DNA from: Gammaproteobacteria bacterium
GTDB taxonomy: Bacteria; Pseudomonadota; Gammaproteobacteria; UWMA-0217
DNA length: 5,180 nt
Assembly: GCA_011330835.1 (NCBI GenBank)
Contig: DRPO01000105.1
Coordinates: forward strand, 1-5,180
Direction of reading: 5' to 3'
A program made the position numbers and the translations under genes. Within the stretch, counting starts at the first letter, position 1. Every line of letters starts with the position of its first letter. Below, piece by piece: positions 1 through 5,152 of this stretch. The notes below the pieces were generated by a model, which did not search any database, was not told where the DNA came from, and worked only from the letters and a program-made list of their open reading frames with translations.

Positions 1-170
1 CGAAGATCCGACGCCAGATCCGTGGTCTCGCGGTCGATCCGGTCATACTTGTTGCCCTGCCAGAAGAACAGCCCCGTCAAGGCGATCAAGACCAGAAACA
101 GTACGCCCCAAATGATGATGTACCGACCGAACCCCGCGCCGGCGGTTTGAGTTATGCCACCTGGTTTCAT
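1..170 (-). CDS. pilJ: PilJ, type IV pilus methyl-accepting chemoreceptor (N-terminal 56 codons, partial)
   Basis: This is the beginning of a chemoreceptor-like protein that runs off the left edge. The ATG at 170..168 opens a peptide starting MKPGGITQTAGAGFGRYI. A hydrophobic stretch at about residues 18-37 (rich in Ile, Leu, Val and Phe) forms the first transmembrane helix. A charged segment (KYDRIDRETTD) follows and would begin the periplasmic sensor part. GAGG at 180..183 lies nine bases before the ATG and supports this start. The gene sits 33 bases after pilI in the same direction, which is the pilI-pilJ order of Pil-Chp clusters. PilJ is the membrane receptor that signals through the CheW-like PilI to the ChpA kinase and affects PilG and PilH phosphorylation. 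The ligand, HAMP and signalling domains lie outside the window, so identity rests on position, the helix and operon order rather than on diagnostic domains. Confidence 0.8.
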   Translation of the reverse strand, partial: MKPGGITQTAGAGFGRYIIIWGVLFLVLIALTGLFFWQGNKYDRIDRETTDLASDL

Positions 171-203
171 GAAATCAGTCCTCAATTGTTCGGTGAGCGG
201 GAA

Positions 204-749
204 TCAAACGGCAATATCCTGGAATGCCGCCGAATTCAGCAGCTTCTGCAAGTTCAGCACGGCGAAATGATCGTCCTGGCGCTTCAGCGCGGCGGTGATA
301 TAGGGTTTCAGGGGAGCGCTGAAAGTTGGCGTCTCGCGCACCTCGTCGCCCACGCGAAAATGACGCATGCCGAAGACCTCGTTGACCAGCAGGCCCAGCT
401 TGTGGCCCGCATCAGAGACGACCAGCAGGCGCCGACCGGTTTCGCCGCGCTGGATGTTTTCGCCAAACAGAAAGCCCTGCAGATCCACGACCGTCACCAG
501 AGAGCCGTGCATATTGGCCAGCCCCCGAATCCAGGATTTCGTTCCCGGCACATGGGCGAAAGCCGGTGGCGGCACGATCTCCTTCAACATCGACATCGGC
601 GCCAAAACGCGGTCCCCCTTGATCCGGCACAACAGGCCGGTCCACTCGTGCTCGGCTCCCGGCTTGCCGCCCGAAGCGTCGGCGGAGGCGCGCCGCTCCT
701 GATCGAGCAACAACTCGAATGGCGACACTTTTTCTGGTTCCGCAGTCAT
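204..749 (-). CDS. pilI: PilI, CheW-like coupling protein of the type IV pilus chemosensory system
   Basis: The 181-residue protein is a single CheW-like domain preceded by a short variable N terminus (about residues 1-35) rich in charged residues and Ala/Gly. Recognisable PilI/CheW elements are APM (50-52), PGTKSW (68-73), GLANMHG (76-82), DLQGFL (89-94), the strand RRLLVV (106-111) and GLLVNEVFGMRHF (119-131). Length and motifs agree with P. aeruginosa PilI (about 178 aa). It is a cytoplasmic adaptor expected to couple the receptor PilJ to the ChpA histidine kinase. The start ATG (749..747) overlaps the pilH stop in an ATGA arrangement, pointing to translational coupling. A purine-rich AAGGGAAG lies just upstream at 753..760. 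No truncation or missing core motif is seen. A CheW from a flagellar system is less likely because both flanking genes are of the Pil type. Confidence 0.92.
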   Translation of the reverse strand: MTAEPEKVSPFELLLDQERRASADASGGKPGAEHEWTGLLCRIKGDRVLAPMSMLKEIVPPPAFAHVPGTKSWIRGLANMHGSLVTVVDLQGFLFGENIQRGETGRRLLVVSDAGHKLGLLVNEVFGMRHFRVGDEVRETPTFSAPLKPYITAALKRQDDHFAVLNLQKLLNSAAFQDIAV

Positions 750-1117
750 GAACTTCCCTTTACGAATCTATTGATGCAACTGACCAACTGGGACCGGCTG
801 GCGGGCTTGACGATATAACCACTCGCTCCCTGGCGCTTGGCCCACTTGATATCCGCGCGACCATCCTTGGTGGTCACCATGATTACCGGAATGTCCCGGG
901 TATCTTCCGCGCTGTGCAGCTCCCGCGTTGCCTGGAAACCGTTCAGCCCGGGCATGACCACGTCCATGAAGACCAGATCCGGCGCGATTCGGTGCGCCAG
1001 ATCCACCGCCTCCCGTCCATCGTTGGCGACCGTCACATGATGGCCGATCTCCTCAAGGAGCCGCTTTACAACAAACTGATCGGTCGCTGAATCATCAACA
1101 ACAAGGATATGCGCCAT
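746..1117 (-). CDS. pilH: PilH, CheY-like twitching motility response regulator
   Basis: A 123-residue single-domain receiver with no output domain. The acidic pair is D8/D9 (VVDDSATD), the expected phosphoacceptor is D52 in VFMDVVMPGLNGFQATR, the switch Thr/Ser lies in VTTKDG (T82/T83), and the conserved Lys is K104 in YIVKP. MPGLNGFQATR and W-x-KRQGA (92-98) are typical of PilH and distinguish it from PilG. In P. aeruginosa PilH is the second receiver of the Pil-Chp system, counteracting PilG in control of pilus extension and retraction and of cAMP signalling. GGAGAAGGAG (1121..1130) gives a strong Shine-Dalgarno signal. Its closest copy, AAGGAG, is only 3 bases from the ATG, while the outer GGAG is 9 bases away. 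The gene lies 186 bases after the pilG stop and overlaps pilI by four bases. Confidence 0.95.
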   Translation of the reverse strand: MAHILVVDDSATDQFVVKRLLEEIGHHVTVANDGREAVDLAHRIAPDLVFMDVVMPGLNGFQATRELHSAEDTRDIPVIMVTTKDGRADIKWAKRQGASGYIVKPASRSQLVSCINRFVKGSS

Positions 1118-1166
1118 TTACTCCTTCTCCAGAGAACACCGCTCCCTGTGCCGGGGAATCGCGGTT

Positions 1167-1307
1167 TCATCGTTGTTCATGCGGCCTCTTCGTCCTCTCG
1201 AGTTCGCAATACGTCATACGTCTCGCGGCCGCGTGGGCCACATGCGTGGAGATTCCCTCCACCACGGCTTCCAAAATCTTCCAGGCGCGCTCCACGGCGC
1301 TGCTCAA
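1167..1307 (-). CDS. Possible 46-residue small ORF between pilG and pilH (unrecognised)
   Basis: The 186-base space between pilG and pilH carries an open frame starting at a TTG (1307..1305) that overlaps the pilG stop as TTGA, with its own TGA at 1169..1167. The predicted peptide begins MSSAVERAWKILEAVVEG and looks helical and amphipathic in its first 30 residues, then becomes basic and polar. Third codon positions are G or C in nearly all of the first 28 codons, as in the real genes here, and this weakens toward the 3' end. No Shine-Dalgarno signal was assigned, so it would rely on coupling to pilG termination. No family is recognised. It could equally be untranslated spacer or decayed coding sequence, since high local GC alone raises third-position GC. 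Confidence 0.22.
   Translation of the reverse strand: MSSAVERAWKILEAVVEGISTHVAHAAARRMTYCELERTKRPHEQR
1246..1262. repeat. Small hairpin in the pilG-pilH spacer
   Basis: GTGGAG (1246..1251) and CTCCAC (1257..1262) form a perfect 6-bp stem with a 5-base loop. There is no T-tract on either side, so it is not an intrinsic terminator. At most it might pause transcription or adjust pilG versus pilH message stability. It lies inside the candidate small ORF, which makes an independent role less certain. Confidence 0.3.
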
Positions 1308-1702
1308 TGCACATACTGTTCGATGGCGCCCAGCAGATCATCGCGGGTGAACGGCTTGGTCAGATGCTGCTCGGAACCGACGACCCTGCCCTTGGCCTTG
1401 TCGAAGATCCCGTCCTTGCTCGACAGCATGATGACCGGCGTGTGCTTGTATTTCTGGTTGTGTTTGATCAGGGTGCAGGTCTGGTAGCCATCGAGCCGGG
1501 GCATCAGAATATCGATAAAGATCAGGTCGGGCTCAAACTCCGCGATCTTCGCCAGGGCGTCATAGCCATCCACCGCGGTGGAGACCTGGTAGCCCTGTTT
1601 GCTCAGCAGCGCCTCCGCCGTCTTGCGGATCGTCTTGCTGTCGTCGATGACCATCACCTTGACGCGCTTGGCCAGGTCATTCAGATCTTCCAGTTCCGCC
1701 AT
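1304..1702 (-). CDS. pilG: PilG, CheY-like twitching motility response regulator
   Basis: A 132-residue single-domain receiver, close to the usual PilG length. The acidic pair is D20/D21 (VMVIDDSKTIRKTAE), the phosphoacceptor is D64 in IFIDILMPRLDGYQTC, the switch residue lies in MLSSKDG (S94/S95), and the conserved Lys is K116 in LTKPF. MPRLDGYQTC together with SKDGIFDKAKGRVVGS is a PilG signature. In P. aeruginosa phosphorylated PilG promotes pilus extension and raises cAMP. This is a cytoplasmic signalling protein and the first gene of the chemosensory operon. AAGGAG (1709..1714) sits six bases before the ATG, a strong ribosome binding site that fixes the start. Transcription must begin in the divergent space shared with gshB. 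Confidence 0.96.
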   Translation of the reverse strand: MAELEDLNDLAKRVKVMVIDDSKTIRKTAEALLSKQGYQVSTAVDGYDALAKIAEFEPDLIFIDILMPRLDGYQTCTLIKHNQKYKHTPVIMLSSKDGIFDKAKGRVVGSEQHLTKPFTRDDLLGAIEQYVH

Positions 1703-1729
1703 GAGTTACTCCTTGGAATACTTGGTCAA

Positions 1730-1754
1730 TTGGGTTCCGTTACCGTCAACCCAA
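1730..1754. repeat. 7-bp inverted repeat in the pilG leader or promoter
   Basis: TTGGGTT (1730..1736) and AACCCAA (1748..1754) are exact inverted copies separated by 11 bases, so the dyad centres are 18 bases apart. It lies 28-52 bases upstream of the pilG start codon. That position fits either an operator for a dimeric regulator or a stem in the 5' untranslated region. No known regulator was matched to it. Confidence 0.35.
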
Positions 1755-1794
1755 GCGTATCGACCGGGATCGACACAGGGCGTCACACTAGCCC

Positions 1795-1810
1795 ACGGCC
1801 TTCGGGCCGT
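1795..1810. repeat. GC-rich hairpin with TTCG loop in the divergent region
   Basis: ACGGCC (1795..1800) and GGCCGT (1805..1810) form a perfect 6-bp stem closing a TTCG loop. Read as plus-strand RNA this is C(UUCG)G, an exceptionally stable tetraloop. No T-tract follows in either direction, so it does not look like a terminator. It is about 90 bases upstream of pilG and 175 bases upstream of gshB. A leader structure in either transcript is possible. Confidence 0.4.
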
Positions 1811-1985
1811 TCAATACGGAGAATCCAATTATTCAATACAGTTATCGTTTTCACCCACAATTAAACGACAGTAGTCACAATTGGCGGGTTCAAGCCGAAA
1901 CAACCGGATGCGCACGCCTTCTTCCTTGCGCCTGACGAAAATCCACGTACTCTAGGCAACGCACGAGCAATAACCCGAGATATAC

Positions 1986-2945
1986 ATGATTTTGCAACTC
2001 GGGGTTGTGATGGACCCCATAGAACATATCAATCCCGTCAAGGACAGCACGCTGGCCATGCTGCTGGCGGCGCAAAAACGCGACTGGCGGCTGTTCACCA
2101 TCGGCATCGACGACCTGTCGTGGCGCGATGGGCGGGTCATGGCCCGCTGCGCGCCCGTCGAGGCGCGCGACGATCCGAAGGACTGGTTCACCCGACAACC
2201 CGCCGAGGAGCGACCGCTGGGAGAGCTGGACATCGTGCTGATGCGCAAGGATCCGCCCTTCGACATGGAGTACATCTACGCCACCTACCTGCTGGAGCTG
2301 GCCGAGGCCGAAGGCGCGCTGGTGGTCAACCGGCCCGCCAGCCTGCGCGACGCCAACGAAAAGGCGTTCACGCTGCATTTCCCGCAGTGCATTCCGGAAA
2401 CGCTCGTCTCCCGCTCGCCCGAAGACTATCGGCGTTTTCTGGAAGAACAGGAGACCCTGATCGTCAAACCGCTGGACGGCATGGGCGGCGCATCCATATT
2501 CCGCATCGCCCGGGGCGACCCCAACACCAACGTCATTCTGGAAACCCTGCTCGCTCACGGCTCGCGCACCGCCATGGCGCAGCGCTTTCTGCCCGAATAC
2601 ATCGAGGGCGACAAGCGCATCCTGCTGATCGACGGCGAACCGGTGGACTATGCGCTGGCGCGGCTGCCAGCCGCCGGCGAGGGACGCGCCAACCTGGCGG
2701 CCGGCGGCAGCTACAAGGGCGTCCCGCTGACCGACCGCGACCGCTGGATCTGCGAACAGGTCGGTCCGGAACTGAAAAAACGCGGACTGATCTTTACCGG
2801 CATCGACGTCATCGGCGACTACCTGACGGAAATCAACGTCACCAGCCCCACTTGCATCCGCGAACTCGACCGGATCTTCGATCTCGATATCGCCGGCCAG
2901 TTGATGGACTGTCTGGCCGACAAACTCAACGCCAAAACCTCGTGA
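1986..2945 (+). CDS. gshB: Glutathione synthetase (ATP-grasp)
   Basis: The 319-residue protein catalyses the second step of glutathione synthesis: gamma-glutamylcysteine plus glycine plus ATP gives glutathione, ADP and phosphate, in the cytoplasm. The length matches E. coli GshB (316 aa). Visible motifs in order are the start MILQLGVVMDP (N-terminal domain), LMRKDPPFD (85-93), NRPASLRDANEK (115-126), the glycine-rich ATP loop KPLDGMGG (161-168), DKRILLIDGEP (209-219), RANLAAGG (234-241) and the metal-binding end EINVTSPT (282-289, E282 and N284). All are intact, so the enzyme should be active. The ATG at 1986 fits the family N terminus, although the upstream Shine-Dalgarno signal is weak. It is the first gene of the rightward unit and its TGA overlaps the apbE GTG. 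Confidence 0.97.
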   Translation: MILQLGVVMDPIEHINPVKDSTLAMLLAAQKRDWRLFTIGIDDLSWRDGRVMARCAPVEARDDPKDWFTRQPAEERPLGELDIVLMRKDPPFDMEYIYATYLLELAEAEGALVVNRPASLRDANEKAFTLHFPQCIPETLVSRSPEDYRRFLEEQETLIVKPLDGMGGASIFRIARGDPNTNVILETLLAHGSRTAMAQRFLPEYIEGDKRILLIDGEPVDYALARLPAAGEGRANLAAGGSYKGVPLTDRDRWICEQVGPELKKRGLIFTGIDVIGDYLTEINVTSPTCIRELDRIFDLDIAGQLMDCLADKLNAKTS

Positions 2946-3994
2946 ACGCCCGCCGGCTCCTCGTCATTCCCCTGATCGTCCTGGCGCTGGCGAGCTGTTC
3001 CCGCTCCGAAGTGCTGACCCGCCAGTACCTGACCTTCGGCACCCTCGTCGATGTCTCCATCGCCACCGACGACCCTGCGCGGGCGGAACAGGCCTTCGAT
3101 GCGCTGGCGGCGGATTTCAACCAGATGCAAACCAACTGGAACGCCTGGAAACCCGGCTCGCTGCTGCGCGTCAACCAGTTGCTCCCGCTGGGCGAAGCTT
3201 TCACCACCAGCCCGCAGATCGTCGAACTGATCACTCGCGCCCAACCCATTTCCCGGGCCAGCGGCTACCTGTTCAACCCCGCGATCGGCAAGCTGATCGC
3301 CCTGTGGGGATTCCACCAGGACGACCCGGGGCCGACCGCGCCGGACAAGACCGACGCCATCCGGGCGCTTGTCGCCGCCCATCCGACGCTGGACGATATC
3401 GAAGTCCATGGCGTCACGCTGCGCAGCCGCAATCCGGACGTCCAGCTCGACTTCGGCGGCTTCGCCAAAGGCTATGCGCTGAAACTCGCCAGCGAACACC
3501 TGCTCGACCTCGGGCTGCGCGACTTCATCATCAACGCCGGCGGCGACCTGGTGGCGCGAGGGCGGCATCTCGACCGCCCCTGGCGCATCGGCGTGCGCGA
3601 TCCCGACGACGAAGACGCGGTGGCCGCCATCGAAGTGCGCGACGGCGAAGGCGCCTTCACCTCCGGCGACTACGAGCGCTATTACATGGAAGACGGCCAG
3701 CGTCGCCACCACATCATCGACCCGCGCACCGGCTACCCCTCGACCGGCGCCCGCGCCGTCACCGTCATCCATGACGACCCCGCCCTGGCGGACGCCGCCG
3801 CCACCGCGCTGACCATCGCCCACGATGACGAATGGCTGGCCATCGCCCAGCGATTGGGCGTGGACAAGGTTCTGCGCATGAACGCCTCCGGCGACGTGAT
3901 CATGACCGACGCCATGCAACAGCGCATCTCCGCGCTCAGACCCGACCTGAAGGTCACCGTGGTTCACTGGAAATCTGGTACGTCCGCACTGTAG
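2942..3994 (+). CDS. apbE: ApbE, FAD:protein FMN transferase (predicted lipoprotein)
   Basis: This 350-residue flavin transferase moves FMN from FAD onto a Ser or Thr of extracytoplasmic targets such as RnfG, NqrB/NqrC or FMN-bind domain proteins. The GTG at 2942 overlaps the gshB TGA (GTGA). It was chosen because it gives a complete lipoprotein signal: MNARR, a hydrophobic core, then lipobox LASC with Cys19, followed by Ser at +2. Motifs are LDFGGFAKGY (169-178), INAGGDL (197-203), AFTSGDYERYY (238-248), HHIIDPRTGYP (256-266) and the metal site DAAATAL (284-290, D284 and T288). Length is normal and no key motif is lost. The frame stays open upstream to 2120, but that stretch only shadows gshB. 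No Rnf, Nqr or other flavin acceptor gene lies in the window, so its substrate is elsewhere. Coupling to gshB suggests co-expression rather than a shared pathway. Confidence 0.94.
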   Translation: MNARRLLVIPLIVLALASCSRSEVLTRQYLTFGTLVDVSIATDDPARAEQAFDALAADFNQMQTNWNAWKPGSLLRVNQLLPLGEAFTTSPQIVELITRAQPISRASGYLFNPAIGKLIALWGFHQDDPGPTAPDKTDAIRALVAAHPTLDDIEVHGVTLRSRNPDVQLDFGGFAKGYALKLASEHLLDLGLRDFIINAGGDLVARGRHLDRPWRIGVRDPDDEDAVAAIEVRDGEGAFTSGDYERYYMEDGQRRHHIIDPRTGYPSTGARAVTVIHDDPALADAAATALTIAHDDEWLAIAQRLGVDKVLRMNASGDVIMTDAMQQRISALRPDLKVTVVHWKSGTSAL

Positions 3995-4011
3995 AAACAG
4001 CCGATAACCGG

Positions 4012-4017
4012 TATACT
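4012..4017 (+). promoter_or_regulatory. Possible -10 box for tonB
   Basis: TATACT matches five of six bases of the sigma-70 -10 consensus and lies 37 bases before the tonB ATG, inside the 60-base apbE-tonB gap. No good -35 sits 16-18 bases upstream, so the element is weak alone. It would let tonB be expressed independently of gshB-apbE. The gap holds no terminator. Confidence 0.25.
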
Positions 4018-4054
4018 TCCACCGCAATCCCAGACGACTCGCTCCACAGACCCG

Positions 4055-4927
4055 ATGGTAACGACCCTACCCAATTCACGCGTCAGCGCCGCCGACCGGC
4101 TCGGGCTGACGCTGTTTCTGGCGACCATTTTTCACGGGATCATCATCCTGGGAATCTCGTTCAGCCAGAACTACCTGGACAACGACATCCAATCCCGTCC
4201 GCTGGACGTCATCCTGGTTCACACCTGGAGCGACGAAGCCCCGAAAGACGCCGAACGCATCGCTCAGCACAACCAGCAGAAAAGCGGTAGCCAGGACACC
4301 CCGGACACCCCCAGCCAACAGCTTTCCAGCATGATGCCCTCGCCCACCCCCGGCATCGCGCCCCGCCCCCAGCGGCAAATGCGCCAGCAAGTCGAGCTGA
4401 TGCAATCCCAGCAATTCGTCCACACCACGCAAGCGAAACGCCAGATCGAGAGCCAGGACAAAACCCAGCGGCAAAAGCAAACCACCCACCCGCAACAGAA
4501 GGAAATGACCCAGCGGGAAATGGAAATCGCCCGTCTCGCCGCCGAGATCGAACAGGGCCAGCAGCACTACGCCGAACGCCCCAAGATCCATTTCATCGAC
4601 GCCCTCAGCGCCAAAAGCGCGGTCGAAGCCCAATACATCGACGACTGGGTCAACAAGGTCGAAGGCATCGGCAACCTCAACTACCCCGCCCAGGCCAAGC
4701 GCGAACGCATCAGCGGCAAGCTGATCCTCAACGTCCTGCTGGACAACGACGGCAGCGTCCTCAAGGTCCAGATCGCCATCTCCTCCGGCAGCCGGGTGCT
4801 CGATCAGGCCGCCGTGGAGATCGTCAAGATGTCCTCGCCGTTCCCGCCGTTTCCCCGGGAGATGCGCGCCAAATACGACCAGCTCATGATCACCCGCACC
4901 TGGAAGTTCAACACGCAGGGACTATGA
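4055..4927 (+). CDS. tonB: TonB3-like energy transducer
   Basis: The 290-residue protein has TonB architecture. A short cytoplasmic tail is followed by a single signal-anchor helix at about 16-36 containing H27, then a periplasmic linker, then a C-terminal TonB domain at about 205-287. The C domain shows NLNYP (207-211), GKLILNVLLDNDGSVLKVQIAIS (221-243), SSGSRVLDQAA (243-253) and RTWKF (281-285). The segment YIDDWVNKVEGIGNLNYP is typical of the TonB3 branch. The linker lacks the usual Pro-Glu/Pro-Lys repeats. Residues 71-170 hold about 25 Gln, with a charged, probably helical part at 147-170. P. aeruginosa TonB3, at the same position beside gshB and pilG, is needed for normal twitching and pilus assembly. 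No exbB or exbD is present. ATG 4055 has no good Shine-Dalgarno, but no other start lies between it and the in-frame apbE stop. Confidence 0.92.
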   Translation: MVTTLPNSRVSAADRLGLTLFLATIFHGIIILGISFSQNYLDNDIQSRPLDVILVHTWSDEAPKDAERIAQHNQQKSGSQDTPDTPSQQLSSMMPSPTPGIAPRPQRQMRQQVELMQSQQFVHTTQAKRQIESQDKTQRQKQTTHPQQKEMTQREMEIARLAAEIEQGQQHYAERPKIHFIDALSAKSAVEAQYIDDWVNKVEGIGNLNYPAQAKRERISGKLILNVLLDNDGSVLKVQIAISSGSRVLDQAAVEIVKMSSPFPPFPREMRAKYDQLMITRTWKFNTQGL

Positions 4928-4950
4928 ACGGCCACCGGGTGAGTAGACGA

Positions 4951-5113
4951 TATACTTCTTGCGTTCAAGAATACCCGTTCAGGGTGCGTGGATTTTCATC
5001 GATAGCAAGGCGCAAAAATGCAGGCATAGTGGGGCTACGTCAAGTTTTTGCAACGCCGCTATCGGCGAAAAGACCCGCGCCATGAATGGGTATTCTTGAT
5101 CGTGAGAAGTATA
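4951..5113. repeat. Long imperfect inverted repeat, MITE-like or extended hairpin
   Basis: The tonB-yqgE spacer is mostly one long dyad. TATACTTCT (4951..4959) is the inverse of AGAAGTATA (5105..5113). TCAAGAATACCC (4965..4976) is the inverse of GGGTATTCTTGA (5088..5099), and TTCA (4978..4981) the inverse of TGAA (5083..5086). Pairing continues inward: GGTGCG with CGCGCC (one G-T), TTTTC with GAAAA, CGATAGC with GCTATCG, and GCAAAAA with TTTTTGC. The apex is near 5030. Outside, ACGA (4947..4950) can pair with TCGT (5116..5119) across a 2-base bulge, giving up to 173 bp. Many mismatches are G-T pairs, so as RNA it would form a nearly continuous hairpin. There is no coding frame in it. Length, terminal symmetry and TA at both ends resemble a non-autonomous transposon (MITE), but no second copy is in this window to prove mobility. 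Confidence 0.8.
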
Positions 5114-5115
5114 GT
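5110..5115 (+). promoter_or_regulatory. Possible -10 box for yqgE at the right end of the repeat
   Basis: TATAGT matches five of six bases of the -10 consensus, overlaps the terminus of the long inverted repeat and lies 37 bases before the yqgE ATG. The base string 16-18 bases further upstream is a poor -35, so this is tentative. If real, the repeat brings or borders the promoter of the next gene. Confidence 0.22.
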
Positions 5116-5152
5116 TCGTGCATCTTGTGAAAAATTCGGGTTAAATTCCCTC

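Larger units (their letters stand above)
1703..1985. promoter_or_regulatory. Divergent pilG / gshB intergenic region
   Basis: The 283 bases between two divergent start codons must serve both transcription units. The middle (about 1811-1885) is clearly richer in A and T than the flanking genes, and is where promoters would be expected. On the minus strand AATAAT (plus coordinates 1828..1833) resembles a -10 box about 125 bases before pilG, but no good -35 lies at the right distance. For gshB no convincing promoter pair was found, and its Shine-Dalgarno signal is weak. No sigma-54 type GG/GC element was seen. Two dyads, at 1730..1754 and 1795..1810, are listed separately. No credible gene is present. 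Confidence 0.5.

Noticed and set aside
147..818. Plus-strand open frame of 223 codons
   Set aside because: It lies opposite pilI and pilH, shows no family motifs, and is explained by the GC-rich third positions of the genes beneath it.
1109..1864. Plus-strand open frame of 251 codons across pilG and the divergent region
   Set aside because: It is antisense to a confidently identified receiver gene, has low-complexity composition and no recognisable domain.
1856..1882. CACAATT direct repeats exactly 20 bp apart (1856..1862 and 1876..1882)
   Set aside because: The spacing of about two helical turns is attractive, but a 7-base repeat is expected by chance once or more in 283 bases.
1871..1885. 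TGTGA half-site (minus strand) for CRP/Vfr
   Set aside because: The other half of the palindrome is absent at the required spacing.
2120..2941. Upstream extension of the apbE frame
   Set aside because: It overlaps gshB in another frame and translates to Arg- and Gly-rich shadow sequence. The lipoprotein signal at 2942 marks the real start.
2819..4027. Minus-strand open frame of 402 codons
   Set aside because: It is antisense to apbE, composed mainly of Val, Gly, Ala and Asp as expected for a shadow, and without motifs.
4076..4633. Minus-strand open frame of 185 codons opposite tonB
   Set aside because: Its Leu- and Gly-rich repeats are the complement of the Gln-rich tonB linker, with no sign of a real membrane protein.
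4928..5152. Classic intrinsic terminator after tonB
   Set aside because: The spacer forms a very long dyad, but no compact GC-rich stem followed directly by a T-tract was found on the plus strand.
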